Notes: generated by a model not told the origin, from the letters alone. Shown: positions 45,861 to 55,389, numbered from the stretch's first letter. The stretch: 64,000 nt of DNA from an uncultured Piscirickettsiaceae bacterium (GCA_913061075.1 CAJXSK010000006.1:62001-126000), one strand, 5' to 3'. Translations and numbers: made by a program.

Positions 45861-46886
45861 TTATTTGTGCCCGTACACGCGTGGAGGCGTGTAGTAGTCA
45901 ATAAGCGGTACGGTCATATTAATTAAAATAACGGCAAACGCGATACCTTCTGGGTAGCCGCCCCATGTACGAATAATGTAGGTTAATAAACCAATTAATA
46001 CGCCATAAATAAATCGCCCTTTAAGTGTTGTTGCGGCTGTAACTGGGTCTGTGGCAATAAAAAATGCACCTAACATTGCGCCGCCACTAAATAGGTGAAA
46101 AAGAGGTGAAGGCGTTGAGCCAGGTTCAAAAATATAAAAAACTAAACTGATAGCAAATAATCCTGACAAAACGCCCGCAGGGATATGCCAGCTAATAACT
46201 TTTTTGAATAGTAACAGTATGCCGCCGAGTAAGTAGGCGAGGGATACTGACTGCCATCCAGTGCCCGAAATGCCGCTAAATATGGCGCTAGATTGAATCT
46301 CTGATACTGTTTTATTTAAGCCGAGTTGTGTTTTTAATTCATCTAACGGTGTTGCTGCTGTTATGGCATCAACTACGCCGCTAGCTGGCGACGAACCAAA
46401 TATATACGGTAAGAGGTCGGCAAAGCTTGAGCCACTAGGAATGAGTGATTGCGGTAATGTCCATACCGTCATGCTTTTAGGGAATGAAACCATTAATACG
46501 GCAAACGCAACCATCGCTGGATTAAATGGGTTGTAACCTAGGCCGCCGTATAGGTGCTTGGCTAATACGATAGCGATAATCGCACCTACAAATGGTATCC
46601 ACCAAGGCGCCAGTGTTGGTAGTGCCAACGCGAGTAACAAGCCGGTTACAACGGCGCTTAAGTCACCTATAAACGGAACAATAGGGCGGCCTCGGATGTA
46701 TAGCATAAGGGCTTCCGCGACGACTGCTGTTGAAACGCAAATAAGGATGTTAAACAGTACGCCAAAACCAAATTGCCAAATCATCGTGATAATGCCAGGT
46801 GTTAATGCGAGCAACACCCATAACATCATTTTTTGGATGCTATTTTGAGGTGCGATGAAGGGCGAGTTGGACGTTAAAAAATGCAC
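45861..46886 (-). CDS. rnfD: Rnf electron transport complex subunit D
   Basis: 341 aa, about ten membrane helices. Motifs include MHFLTSNSPFIAPQNSIQKMM, LYGGLGYNPFNPAMVAFAVL and ATDPVTAATTLKGRFIYG, whose Thr residues are near the covalent FMN site of the family. It is 3 bp from rnfC and 1 bp from rnfG. Confidence 0.95.
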   Translation of the reverse strand: MHFLTSNSPFIAPQNSIQKMMLWVLLALTPGIITMIWQFGFGVLFNILICVSTAVVAEALMLYIRGRPIVPFIGDLSAVVTGLLLALALPTLAPWWIPFVGAIIAIVLAKHLYGGLGYNPFNPAMVAFAVLMVSFPKSMTVWTLPQSLIPSGSSFADLLPYIFGSSPASGVVDAITAATPLDELKTQLGLNKTVSEIQSSAIFSGISGTGWQSVSLAYLLGGILLLFKKVISWHIPAGVLSGLFAISLVFYIFEPGSTPSPLFHLFSGGAMLGAFFIATDPVTAATTLKGRFIYGVLIGLLTYIIRTWGGYPEGIAFAVILINMTVPLIDYYTPPRVYGHK

Positions 46887-46889
46887 GGG

Positions 46890-48419
46890 TTAGTTCTCAC
46901 CAATTTCGTTGGATTGTTTCTTTTGTTTTGACCGAGTGATGGCGGCATCAATCTCCTCTTTAGCGGGTTTGCTTTTCAACGCCGCTTTCTTTTTACGTGA
47001 ACGTTCTGCGCGTTCCGCTTTATCTCTTGCGAGGCGTGTTTCGCGTGATTCAAAACGCTCACGCGCTATATCAGATAAATGCTTTTCATGTTTCTGAACT
47101 TTTAGGGCGCTTTTGGCATAACGAAAATGTTGAACTAAAGGAATATGGCTAGGACAGACCACATCGCAGCACCCACACTCGATACAATCGAATAAATTCA
47201 ATTTTTCAGCTTTTTCTAATTGCTCAGATTGGCTATGCCAATACAGTTGTTGGGGCAATAGAGTGGCAGGGCATGCGCTGGCGCAAAGGCCGCAACGAAT
47301 ACAAGGCATCGCTTGCTTGCTGGTAATCGCTTCATGTTGGCTGGCAACCAATATGCAATTGGTTGCTTTTACGACAGGTATTTCATCATTAAGCAAAGCA
47401 AACCCCATCATGGGGCCGCCCATAATTAAGCGCTCGGCATGTTTAGTATAACCATCACAAAAGGTTATGAGGTGTTGAATCGGTGTGCCAATACGTACCT
47501 CTAAGTTATGAGGTTTTGTAACGCCTTCACCCGTAACGGTAATAATTCGAGAAGTAAGCGGTTTGCCTTCTATAACGGCTTGTTGAATCGCGTGTACAGT
47601 GCCCACATTGATTGAGACGATGCCAATATCTGCGGGGATGCAGCCGCTCGGTACTTCTTTACCCGTGAGTGTTTTTATAAGCTGTTTCTCGCCACCGGTA
47701 GGGTAAATTGTTGGGATTTGTACGCCTGTGATGGCTGAATTATGATTATTTTCAACCGCCGTTTGGATAGCGGTAAAGGTATCGGGCACATTGTCTTCAA
47801 TAGCGAGGATGGCTTGTTTGGCACCCAGCATATGCAAAAGGATTTCTACGCCTTCAATAACGCGGTCAGCGCGTTCTTTTAGCAAGCGGTCATCACACGA
47901 TATATAAGGTTCGCATTCCGCGCCGTTTAGAATTAGGGTTTCAATGTGGCGAGACCTGCTTTGGTTGTCTAACTTAATGGCGGTTGGAAATGCCGCGCCG
48001 CCTAAGCCGACGATGCCGGCTTCTCTAATAATATCAACCAATGCTGAAATGGACAGTTCCCTAAAGTTTGTGCAAGGCGTTGGTACTATTTCATTATCCA
48101 AACCATCCGTTTCAATGGTAATAGAGGGCGCTGAAAATCCAGACGGGTGAGGAATAAGGTGATCGGCAATGCTAGTGACCGTACCGGAACTTCCTGCATG
48201 AATTGGTGCGCTTATTAAGCCTTGGGCATCTGCAATTTTTTGACCACGCAACACGCTGTCGCCAACGTTAACTAAAGAGGCGGCAGCATTGCCAATATGT
48301 TGGCGTAAGGGGTAAATAAGTTGGTGAGGAACAGTCGCTACTTCAATCGGTAAATTTACTGACTCATTTTTATGTTCAGCCAGCGATGGTAGCCCCCCAT
48401 TAAATCGCCAGAGCTTCAT
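46890..48419 (-). CDS. rnfC: Rnf electron transport complex subunit C
   Basis: 509 aa peripheral subunit that takes electrons from NADH or passes them to NAD+. The NADH/FMN half has [13 protein letters not shown] and the [17 protein letters not shown] segment. Two [4Fe-4S] sites are [17 protein letters not shown] and [17 protein letters not shown]. The last 80 residues are a charged Arg/Lys-rich tail ([20 protein letters not shown]), as in other gammaproteobacterial RnfC. It overlaps rnfB by 4 bp. Confidence 0.96.
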   Translation of the reverse strand: MKLWRFNGGLPSLAEHKNESVNLPIEVATVPHQLIYPLRQHIGNAAASLVNVGDSVLRGQKIADAQGLISAPIHAGSSGTVTSIADHLIPHPSGFSAPSITIETDGLDNEIVPTPCTNFRELSISALVDIIREAGIVGLGGAAFPTAIKLDNQSRSRHIETLILNGAECEPYISCDDRLLKERADRVIEGVEILLHMLGAKQAILAIEDNVPDTFTAIQTAVENNHNSAITGVQIPTIYPTGGEKQLIKTLTGKEVPSGCIPADIGIVSINVGTVHAIQQAVIEGKPLTSRIITVTGEGVTKPHNLEVRIGTPIQHLITFCDGYTKHAERLIMGGPMMGFALLNDEIPVVKATNCILVASQHEAITSKQAMPCIRCGLCASACPATLLPQQLYWHSQSEQLEKAEKLNLFDCIECGCCDVVCPSHIPLVQHFRYAKSALKVQKHEKHLSDIARERFESRETRLARDKAERAERSRKKKAALKSKPAKEEIDAAITRSKQKKQSNEIGEN

Positions 48420-48964
48420 GATGCCTTCCTTTCACTTGGCGCGTCTGGTTTGTCCCACTGCCATAAGGCTAATGTTTTAGCAATGGGCTCCATCGTAATG
48501 CACTCAACAGGGCAAGGTGGAATGCACAATTCGCAGCCCGTGCATTCGGATTCAATCACGGTATGCATTTGTTTTGGCGCGCCTAAAATGGCATCGACAG
48601 GGCAGGCTTGAATGCATAATTTGCAACCAATACAAACGTCTTCATCAATAACCGCAACTAGAGTGGTTGCTTCTACGCCATTTTCTTCGTTAAGTGGCTT
48701 GGCTTCTACGCCCAACAAATCTGCCAAGGCTGCAATTCCTGCCTCTCCGCCGGGTGGGCATTGGTTAATATCGGCCTCGCCATTAGCAATTGCCTCTGCG
48801 TATGGGCGGCAACCAGGAAAATTACATTGACCACACTGAGTTTGAGGTAACACAGCATCAATTTGATCAACGATCGGATTGCCTTCAACCTTAAAACGAA
48901 TGGCCGCGTACCCCAGTAAAATACCGAGGCCTGCAAACAATAGGATGAGTACAAAAAAAGACAT
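48416..48964 (-). CDS. rnfB: Rnf electron transport complex subunit B
   Basis: 182 aa. One N-terminal membrane helix, then a 4-Cys cluster domain ([19 protein letters not shown], with CPPGGEAG) and two ferredoxin [4Fe-4S] motifs ([32 protein letters not shown]). RnfB is the entry point for ferredoxin electrons. 3 bp after rnfA. Confidence 0.96.
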   Translation of the reverse strand: MSFFVLILLFAGLGILLGYAAIRFKVEGNPIVDQIDAVLPQTQCGQCNFPGCRPYAEAIANGEADINQCPPGGEAGIAALADLLGVEAKPLNEENGVEATTLVAVIDEDVCIGCKLCIQACPVDAILGAPKQMHTVIESECTGCELCIPPCPVECITMEPIAKTLALWQWDKPDAPSERKAS

Positions 48965-48967
48965 GGC

Positions 48968-49549
48968 CTAAAATTTCACCAAGCCAGAAAAGCCCATAAA
49001 AGCAACGGACATTAAGCCGGCTGTAATGAGCGCAATGGCGTTGCCTTTGAAGGGTTCTGGTACATCAGATACGCTGATGCGTTCACGCATGGTTGAAAAC
49101 AAAACAAGCACTAATGAGAAACCTACCGCCGCACCAAAACCATACAAGGCAGATTCTATAAAGTTGTGGTCTTCTTGAATATTGAGCAAAGCAACGCCCA
49201 GTACCGCACAGTTGGTGGTAATCAATGGCAAATAAATGCCCAATACTTGGTATAGCAATGGGCTTGTTTTATGCACGATAGCCTCAGTTATTTGCACAAC
49301 TACCGCTATCACGACGATAAACGTGATAGTTCGTAAATACTCTAAACCGAGTGGGTCTAATAAATATTGGTTGGCAAGGTAACTACAAATGGACGCTAGC
49401 GTTAATACAAATGTTGTTGCAAAGCCCATGCCCATAGCGGTTTCTAGCTTGTTTGAAACGCCCATGAAAGGGCACAAACCAAGAAACTTTACCAACACGA
49501 AGTTGTTAACCAGTATGGTGCTAACTAAAATGAGTAAATAGTCGGACAT
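48968..49549 (-). CDS. rnfA: Rnf electron transport complex subunit A
   Basis: 193 aa, six membrane helices, first gene of the rnfABCDGE operon. Motifs: [37 protein letters not shown] and the membrane Cys residues that hold a [2Fe-2S] cluster in the family. The 180 bp upstream is an AT-rich divergent region shared with the TMEM220-like gene, with no clear operator. Confidence 0.96.
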   Translation of the reverse strand: MSDYLLILVSTILVNNFVLVKFLGLCPFMGVSNKLETAMGMGFATTFVLTLASICSYLANQYLLDPLGLEYLRTITFIVVIAVVVQITEAIVHKTSPLLYQVLGIYLPLITTNCAVLGVALLNIQEDHNFIESALYGFGAAVGFSLVLVLFSTMRERISVSDVPEPFKGNAIALITAGLMSVAFMGFSGLVKF

Positions 49550-49733
49550 AGTGTCTGCGTGTTTGGTATCGAACTGAAGGCTTAAGTATAAAGTATGATG
49601 CGATTATACGTTGTTAATCAAACATATAAATGCTTCGGCGCTATTTTGGATTATTTCGAATTATAGTCGCCATTTTATATAATTAAAAAGAATAACAAAT
49701 TATTTTATTATAACAATTAGGATTAATATACGA

Positions 49734-50105
49734 ATGATATTTAAAATTTCCAACCTTTTAATGGGGCTCATGTTTATTATGTCAGCGTTATTGCAGCTTA
49801 ATGATCCAGACTCCATTAGCTGGGTTGTAATTTATGTTTGTTGTGGCGGGTGCTGCCTATTGGTATTTACAAACGTAAATGTTGTTTATCCTTGTTTGTT
49901 GCTAGCGTTAGTATCGTTGTTATGGGGTACAGGGCTTTTTTCTGACCTGCTGTTAAACCCAGCCCCTATAGACTGGCGTGAGGTAATGACCTTATCCAGT
50001 ATGAAATCTATCCAAACAGAGTTAACTCGAGAAGTTGGCGGCTTATTGATTTGTTTTGTTTGGATGCTGTATTTAGCGTGGAAATATCGAATTAAGTTGA
50101 CCTAG
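49734..50105 (+). CDS. TMEM220-family small membrane protein
   Basis: 123 aa with four membrane helices. The pattern MSALLQLNDPDSISWVVIYV and a late EVGGLLICFVWMLYL match the TMEM220 family; function unknown. It begins divergently from rnfA and is the last plus-strand gene before the second cassette array. Confidence 0.75.
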   Translation: MIFKISNLLMGLMFIMSALLQLNDPDSISWVVIYVCCGGCCLLVFTNVNVVYPCLLLALVSLLWGTGLFSDLLLNPAPIDWREVMTLSSMKSIQTELTREVGGLLICFVWMLYLAWKYRIKLT

Positions 50106-50116
50106 AGATAATACTT

Positions 50117-50155
50117 GGGTAACGCGTGCGAGGGGCTTTGACGCACTTGTTAGTT
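50117..50155 (-). repeat. Short attC site of the relBE-like cassette
   Basis: Minus strand: R'' AACTAAC, complement of the cassette's own start GTTAGTT; then AAG, a GTGCG/CGCAC stem, and R' GTTACCC. At 39 bp it is short, with a small loop. Confidence 0.6.
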
Positions 50156-50173
50156 GCCCATATAAACACTTGA

Positions 50174-50413
50174 TCAGTGAGCTACTTTAACGACACTTAC
50201 AACAAGTTGATCATCTTTTATCTCATATATTATTCGATATAAACCTTGTCGAACTCTATAGCTTTCTTTGCTTGATAACTTTATACAACCTTTACCGCGC
50301 GGATTTTCTGCTAAAGAATTAATTTTACTTAAAATTTTTTGAATATCGCTTTTCGCTATAACCCGTAAATCTTTAGCTACGGACTTTTTAAAAGTGACTT
50401 TATATTTTGCCAT
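50174..50413 (-). CDS. RelE/ParE-fold toxin
   Basis: 79 aa. KVTFKKSVAKDLRVIAKSDI, LAENPRGKGCIKLSSKESYR and RQGLYRIIYEIKDDQLVVSV follow the RelE pattern, including the late YRIIYE. RelE-type toxins cut mRNA in the ribosome. It overlaps the antitoxin gene by 14 bp and lies in a cassette oriented with its array. Confidence 0.88.
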   Translation of the reverse strand: MAKYKVTFKKSVAKDLRVIAKSDIQKILSKINSLAENPRGKGCIKLSSKESYRVRQGLYRIIYEIKDDQLVVSVVKVAH

Positions 50414-50633
50414 GTAACTTCAAATCGTTTAGCAGGTCTTCATACGATATTTCAGACTCGTTAACCCTGTCTGATACTGCTGCCAAATCTTCCTGATCTT
50501 CACGCATTAATAATCGAACAGCTTCATCAATTAACTCAGAAATGGATAGATGTGCAGAGGCTGCACGCATTTTTAAAGCTTGATGTATGTCGGGTTCAAA
50601 ATAAACAGTCGAACGTTTAGATAAGTTACTCAT
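50400..50633 (-). CDS. Ribbon-helix-helix antitoxin of the RelE-like pair
   Basis: 77 aa. KRSTVYFEPDIHQALKMRAA and HLSISELIDEAVRLLM are a CopG/RHH DNA-binding fold, followed by an acidic tail that would bind the toxin. It likely represses the promoter overlapping the inverted repeat upstream. Confidence 0.85.
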   Translation of the reverse strand: MSNLSKRSTVYFEPDIHQALKMRAASAHLSISELIDEAVRLLMREDQEDLAAVSDRVNESEISYEDLLNDLKLHGKI

Positions 50634-50662
50634 GGTAATAGCTCCGTTGATTCAATAACAAC

Positions 50663-50691
50663 ATTATAGAATTGTAACGTTATGATGTTAC
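50663..50691 (-). promoter_or_regulatory. Promoter and operator of the relBE-like pair
   Basis: On the minus strand TATAAT (50663-50668) follows the inverted repeat GTAAC-N8-GTTAC (50674-50691), which covers the -35 area, 30 bp before the antitoxin start. The -35 box itself is weak. This would let the cassette be expressed without an integron promoter. Confidence 0.5.
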
Positions 50692-50706
50692 CGAGCACCG
50701 AGGAGC

Positions 50707-50796
50707 AACTAACGTTTGAGTTAACCGGCCTTTTTATACAGAGCAGAGTGAAACGACGCGCCGTATAAAAAGGTCGGGTTGAATGGCTTGTTAGCT
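50707..50796 (-). repeat. attC site of the 144-aa cassette
   Basis: Minus strand: R'' AGCTAAC, AAG, the arms CCGACCTTTTTATAC and GTATAAAAAGGCCGG with one mismatch in 15, then TTAACTCAAAC and R' GTTAGTT. 90 bp. The best-formed attC in the window. Confidence 0.92.
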
Positions 50797-51225
50797 GTTG
50801 TTATATGCATTTAGTATTTTTTTACTTAACTCTACTAGTTCAAGATAAGTCATATCATTTTTAGCATCATTTGTACGCCATGCACAAATTTTAAAATATG
50901 CCTCGCCTGTACCATCACCGACATGATCTACTGAAGGCAGTAATGCAAATTGCTTTTTGTAATAGCGCCCATGTTTTTTAGATTGCTCGTTATTGTATTT
51001 ACTTAATAAAGACCAATCGAGTTGTTCATTGGTATATGCATCTTTTCCTTTTGATTCACACACAGCTTTATGAATTGCAATTTTGTATGATTCGTTTGTT
51101 GCTGTTGTATTACCACGTGCCTTATCTCTTTTTACGTGCGCTACAGCTTTACGAGACAACCACCGTTCATATGTCTCTTGCTCTACAAATTCTAATAGTT
51201 CATTGTTAAGTTGATATTTACGCAT
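50791..51225 (-). CDS. Cassette protein of unknown function with a DH...N..K pattern
   Basis: 144 aa, Lys-rich, soluble. Starts MRKYQLNNELLEFVEQETYE and ends in LSKKILNAYNNS. The stretch LLPSVDHVGDGTGEAYFKIC then WRTNDAKNDMTYLEL has the spacing of a degenerate HNH-like fold (DH, N, K followed by an acidic helix), but one of the usual histidines is missing, so nuclease activity is only a thought. The TAA stop is inside the attC R'' box. Confidence 0.65.
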   Translation of the reverse strand: MRKYQLNNELLEFVEQETYERWLSRKAVAHVKRDKARGNTTATNESYKIAIHKAVCESKGKDAYTNEQLDWSLLSKYNNEQSKKHGRYYKKQFALLPSVDHVGDGTGEAYFKICAWRTNDAKNDMTYLELVELSKKILNAYNNS

Positions 51226-51235
51226 GTTTTTATAC

Positions 51236-51298
51236 AGCTAACGTCTTAGCTAAAGTGCGCGGGGCTTTTTCCGCGTCGCTTTGAGCTGCTTGTTATGT
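51236..51298 (-). repeat. attC site of the 315-aa cassette
   Basis: Minus strand: R'' ACATAAC, AAGC, the arms AGCTCAAAGCGACGCGG and CCGCGCACTTTAGCT (small bulges), then AAGAC and R' GTTAGCT. 63 bp. Confidence 0.88.
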
Positions 51299-51314
51299 AG
51301 CGATTTCTCCACCA

Positions 51315-52262
51315 CTAAAAACACCCCCTCACGTAACCAGAAATCTTATTATACATTGGGGTGAGTTCGTCCAAACTTCCGAGTGCCGTTAAAAATGTTG
51401 CGATCACCAATAAGAATGTAAGCCAAACCATTTTATTTTGAATACTTACCTGCTGACTCTGTATTTTCCTATTTTCTTCTTCGCTTTTTATCTTCTCTTT
51501 TGTCAAAGTGAAGTAATGTATTCCTTTACCCTTAACTTTGTATGTTGGATTTGTATCGTCAATACCCCTTACTTTCTCAATTTCCCCGTCCTCAAGGCAA
51601 GCATCCATAATCCAATCTACAGATTGATTTACCTTCTGGTAAATCTCGTACTCCCCAACGAAGTGATCCCCAAAAATCAGCCTAGAAATATCGCTTTTCT
51701 TGAAAGTACCTCTCCTCAAAAAATCGTCATTATTCATTAACGCTTCGTAAATCTCGAATTTTGACCTGAAGGGTGTTTTTAGCCGTTTTGAAACCTTCCG
51801 TTTCTTGAAGAAGGTTGTAACTTTATGAAACAAAATAACGAAATAAATCGTTCTAAATACTCTATTTGAAAACAGCTTGAATAGAGTAAAAGTCGAACAA
51901 TCGTCCTCCCTTACGCTCCATTTTCCATAGTAGTAATAGACATCGATACGGGCAAACCTTAATGAGTCTCTATTAAGATAGAATTCTGAACTTTCTACAT
52001 CACCTCTAATCCAGCGCCTTCCTTTTATATGCCTATTAACAACAACGCTCGGTTTGGCAGGAATGAACTGAAAATATACGTTTAATGCACCACGACTTAT
52101 TTTTTCTAAATCCCTTATTTCGTCGTCGGTTCCACAGGGGACAATAATATGGACTTCATAGAAGTCGTTTTTATCAGCCTCATCAGAAGTCAACGAGAAT
52201 CTATCAGGACACAAATTATCGGCAAAGTAAGAAATGAATCTTAGTCTTATAGAGCTAATCAT
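51315..52262 (-). CDS. Cassette protein of unknown function with a C-terminal membrane helix
   Basis: About 315 aa from the ATG at 52262 (MISSIRLRFISYFADN), 6 bp after AAAGAG; a longer frame from 52298 has no better site. A first soluble part (VHIIVPCGTDDEIRDLEKIS) is followed by a basic segment near residue 150 (FHKVTTFFKKRKVSKR) and a winged-helix-like region (about 175-245). A single C-terminal helix is at about 275-295 (MVWLTFLLVIATFLTALGSL). It looks like a tail-anchored protein with a cytosolic domain. The cassette is unusually long (1077 bp). No family recognised. Confidence 0.65.
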   Translation of the reverse strand: MISSIRLRFISYFADNLCPDRFSLTSDEADKNDFYEVHIIVPCGTDDEIRDLEKISRGALNVYFQFIPAKPSVVVNRHIKGRRWIRGDVESSEFYLNRDSLRFARIDVYYYYGKWSVREDDCSTFTLFKLFSNRVFRTIYFVILFHKVTTFFKKRKVSKRLKTPFRSKFEIYEALMNNDDFLRRGTFKKSDISRLIFGDHFVGEYEIYQKVNQSVDWIMDACLEDGEIEKVRGIDDTNPTYKVKGKGIHYFTLTKEKIKSEEENRKIQSQQVSIQNKMVWLTFLLVIATFLTALGSLDELTPMYNKISGYVRGCF

Positions 52263-52315
52263 GAACATCTCTTTAATTACCTGAAATCTAAATACCATAC
52301 GGTGCCAGAGCTACA

Positions 52316-52410
52316 TAACTTGTCATTAAGGGGAATGGGTTTTCCCTGTAATTCTTATGCATAGATGGACTATAGTTCCCTGTAATATGATAATCAAGCA
52401 TAAAACAGGA
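52316..52410 (-). other. attI-like site heading the second array
   Basis: The 78 bp 52316-52393 align without gaps to 26239-26316 at intI; by hand count about 54 positions match, including the crossover CAAG|TTA and the ATTA-AGGGA core. It carries an exact 11-bp direct repeat TTCCCTGTAAT (52342-52352 and 52376-52386) and AACAGGAGTTATTG further on, like the integrase-binding repeats of the first attI. Confidence 0.75.
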
Positions 52411-52437
52411 GTTATTGAAATTCCCATAGTAAAGGGC

Positions 52438-54483
52438 TCATTTTATTTTCATACCGGCTTTGGCCCCATCATCTGGCGATAGTAACCAAATATTCTCACC
52501 ACCGGGCCCAGCGGCCAGCACCATGCCTTCTGATACGCCAAAGCGCATTTTTCGGGGCGCTAGGTTGGCTACCATAACAGTAAGGCGGCCTTCTAAATCT
52601 TCAGGTTGGTAAGCGGATTTAATGCCGGCAAACACTTGTTTTGTTTCTTCACCTAGGCTGAGTGTTAGTTTTAATAGCTTATCTGCACCTTCTACGTGTT
52701 CTGCTTTTTCTATTAACGCGACGCGTAGGTCTATTTTGGCAAAGTCATCGAATTCGACGGTGTCTAGTTTCGTGTCAGAATCAGGTGCTTTTTTTGTGTT
52801 GCTCTTTTTTACCGTGGTTGGTTTGGTCGCCGTTAAGGTTTCTTTTGATGCCTCTATCATTGCAGCAAGTTTGTCTGCATCCACACGTGTTAACAAGGGT
52901 TTGAATTTGTTAACAACATGGTCGGTTAACGGTGTAAGTTTGTTTGGCCAAGGTAGCGTTTCAATGTTTAAAAACTGCTCGGCTTTTTCTACCATTTGCG
53001 GCACAACGGGCTTTAGGTAGGCAGTAATGGCATAGAATAAATTAATGCCTACGCTGCAAATGTCGTGTAACTCAGCATCACAGCCTTCTTGTTTGGCGAC
53101 TATCCACGGTTGTTTGTCATCAATGTATTGGTTGGCTTTGTCAGCTAATGCAGAAATCGCACGCATGGCTTTGCCGTATTCGCGTGCTTCGTATAGTTCT
53201 GCAATGTTGACGTTAGCATCCACAAATTCTTGAAACAGAGCCGGTTCGGCGCAGTCGGCGGATAGCTTTCCATCGAAACGTTTTTTAATAAAGCCACTAC
53301 AACGGCTGGCGATATTGACCACTTTGTTGACTAAGTCGGTATCGACTCGCTGACTAAAATCTTCAAAATTCAGGTCTATATCTTCAACTTGGCTGTTTAG
53401 CTTTGCTGCGAAGTAATAACGTAAGTATTCTGGGTTGAGGTGGTCTAAATAAGTGCGTGCTTTAATGAAAGTGCCACGCGATTTAGACATTTTCTCGCCA
53501 TTAACGGTTAAAAAACCGTGGGAGAAAATCGCACTAGGTGTTCTAAACCCAGCGCCTGTTAACATCGCAGGCCAGAATAACGCATGGAAGTAAACAATGT
53601 CTTTACCAATGAAGTGGTACAGCTCGGTTTCGCTGTCTTTGTTCCAGTATTCATCAAAGCTTAGGCCGGTTCTGTCGCACAGGTTCTTGAAGCTGCCCAT
53701 GTAACCCACAGGGGCATCTAACCATACGTAAAAGAATTTACCTGGCGCGTTAGGAATTTCAAATCCAAAGTAAGGCGCGTCGCGTGAAATATCCCAATCG
53801 TGTAGGCCGGTTTCGAACCATTCATTTAGTTTATTGGCCACTTGATCTTGTAGGTGGCCTGAGCGTGTCCATTCTTTAAGCATGTCTTCAAAATCTGACA
53901 ATTTGAAGAAATAATGTTCAGAATCTTTTTCAATAGGTTTTTCGCCAGACACCGCGGAGAAAGGGTTAATTAGATCGGTGGGTGAATAAGTAGCGCTGCA
54001 CATCTCGCAATTGTCGCCGTATTGATCTTTTGCGTGGCATTTTGGGCATTCACCCTTAATGAAACGGTCGGGCAAAAACATTTCTTTAACGGGGTCATAG
54101 GCTTGGGTGATTACTTTGCTATGAATGTGCCCCTGTTCGTGTAAACGGTTGTATATAAGTTCTGAAAACTCACGGGTTTCATCTGAATGAGTGGTGTAAA
54201 AATTGTCAAAACCAACGCCAAATTCGGCGAAATCAGCATTATGTTGCGTCCAAGTGTCGGCAATAAGCTGTTCTGGCGTAATGTCTTCTTGTTGCGCCCG
54301 CAACATAATGGGGGTGCCGTGCGCATCGTCTGCACAAACATAATGGCAGCTATGACCACGTTGTTTTTGAAAACGTACCCAAATATCAGTTTGAATATAT
54401 TCAACTAGATGACCAATGTGAATGGGGCCATTAGCGTAAGGTAGGGCGCTGGTAACGAGAATTTTTCTTTTTTTGGAAGCCAT
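52438..54483 (-). CDS. metG: Methionyl-tRNA synthetase
   Basis: 681 aa, long form with a C-terminal tRNA-binding domain. Class I motifs: [20 protein letters not shown] at the start, the zinc-site Cys set ([17 protein letters not shown]) and KMSKSRGT near residue 333. The last 110 residues ([20 protein letters not shown] onward) are the OB-fold EMAP/Arc1-type domain. Its stop lies next to the attI-like site, so the array was inserted just past metG. Confidence 0.97.
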   Translation of the reverse strand: MASKKRKILVTSALPYANGPIHIGHLVEYIQTDIWVRFQKQRGHSCHYVCADDAHGTPIMLRAQQEDITPEQLIADTWTQHNADFAEFGVGFDNFYTTHSDETREFSELIYNRLHEQGHIHSKVITQAYDPVKEMFLPDRFIKGECPKCHAKDQYGDNCEMCSATYSPTDLINPFSAVSGEKPIEKDSEHYFFKLSDFEDMLKEWTRSGHLQDQVANKLNEWFETGLHDWDISRDAPYFGFEIPNAPGKFFYVWLDAPVGYMGSFKNLCDRTGLSFDEYWNKDSETELYHFIGKDIVYFHALFWPAMLTGAGFRTPSAIFSHGFLTVNGEKMSKSRGTFIKARTYLDHLNPEYLRYYFAAKLNSQVEDIDLNFEDFSQRVDTDLVNKVVNIASRCSGFIKKRFDGKLSADCAEPALFQEFVDANVNIAELYEAREYGKAMRAISALADKANQYIDDKQPWIVAKQEGCDAELHDICSVGINLFYAITAYLKPVVPQMVEKAEQFLNIETLPWPNKLTPLTDHVVNKFKPLLTRVDADKLAAMIEASKETLTATKPTTVKKSNTKKAPDSDTKLDTVEFDDFAKIDLRVALIEKAEHVEGADKLLKLTLSLGEETKQVFAGIKSAYQPEDLEGRLTVMVANLAPRKMRFGVSEGMVLAAGPGGENIWLLSPDDGAKAGMKIK

Positions 54484-54541
54484 AAAAACTAACTAAATGA
54501 AGTTGAGGTTTGAATGGCGGTATTGTCCCATAAAATGAGGA

Positions 54542-54582
54542 CTAATTCAGGCATGAAACGGGGAATTGCACGCCTGAATTAG
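54542..54582. repeat. Long inverted repeat between metG and the PEP-CTERM-like gene
   Basis: CTAATTCAGGC (54542-54552) and GCCTGAATTAG (54572-54582) are a perfect 11-bp inverted repeat around a 19-bp loop containing ATGAAACGGGGAATTGCA. There is no T run. It may be a REP-like element or a degenerate cassette end. Confidence 0.5.
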
Positions 54583-54654
54583 CGTTATATGTAATCGCTT
54601 TTGTAACCTAGTTAATGAGCAGCGCTAAAGCCACCGCGAGGCGATAAAGGTTAA

Positions 54655-55235
54655 TTATGTACGAATCGAATGTTTGATTGCTTTGGTTTTGTCTAGAAAT
54701 GTTCGTCGATAGACGAAAAACATAGCGCCTAAACAGAGCAGTAATAAGCTATTAGCAACCGGAACGCGGTTAAAAAAGCGCTTTCGATTTGAATATTGGC
54801 ATCGCGACGGAGAGGGTCGTTCCGCCCGCCCCATTTATCGTTTAACCAAGTGTACCGAACGGTTAATAGTTCGCTAGATGCTATGTCGAACGATGTAAAA
54901 TCATAATAAGCGTCGGTTTGGCTAGCGGTGATATTTAATAAATCATTATTGATACTAGAACGAACATTAAAGCTGTCGTACCAATTGGTGCCTAAGTTTC
55001 CATAGTTTTTAACATTCAAGCCGATGTTCCATTTTCCAGGCGTTAAGAAAGCCGTGTATTCAACCCATTGTCTGGACCAATAGGTGCGGATGATGCCGCC
55101 ACCAGGCTCGAACCATCGCCCACCTTTGGCTGAGTATTCATCACCTTGTTGAAATATAGTGGCACTGGTAATGGGCATAGCAAATGATTGGCCAGGCAAT
55201 ATGGCGAATAGTGCGAGTAACACTAATGCTTTCAT
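54655..55235 (-). pseudogene. PEP-CTERM-like secreted protein, frameshifted near the C-terminus
   Basis: A signal peptide (MKALVLLALFAILPGQSFA) leads a beta-rich body (GGRWFEPGGGIIRTYWSRQW, SFDIASSELLTVRYTW). The reading ends early, but adding one base to the run of six A (54773-54778, plus strand) gives ESAFFNRVPVANSLLLLCLG and then AMFFVYRRTFLD. This is a PEP-CTERM-like tail: a Pro motif, a hydrophobic helix and Arg residues. The motif reads VPVAN and not VPEP. Exosortase-type processing is inferred. Confidence 0.65.
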
Positions 55236-55389
55236 GGTAAATATCCTTTTTATTGAAGATAATGAAAGGTTAGCTTGGTTAGGTGTAAAAACTGTGACGT
55301 GCTAGACAATCAATAAAGAAAAAATGGAATAGTGGTAAGCTTGTGATTCACGTTAAACCATACACAAACAGGTGGAAAGCATATAAAAT

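Larger units (their letters stand above)
50117..52410 (-). mobile_element. Second cassette array (three cassettes, attI-like head, no integrase)
   Basis: Three cassettes, each with exactly complementary start and end boxes: 51242-52318 (GTTATGT...ACATAAC), 50713-51241 (GTTAGCT...AGCTAAC) and 50123-50712 (GTTAGTT...AACTAAC). All ORFs run on the minus strand, away from an attI-like sequence at 52316-52410. No integrase gene is present; metG ends 28 bp beyond. By common naming this would be a CALIN, but the attI-like head makes it unusual. Confidence 0.85.
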
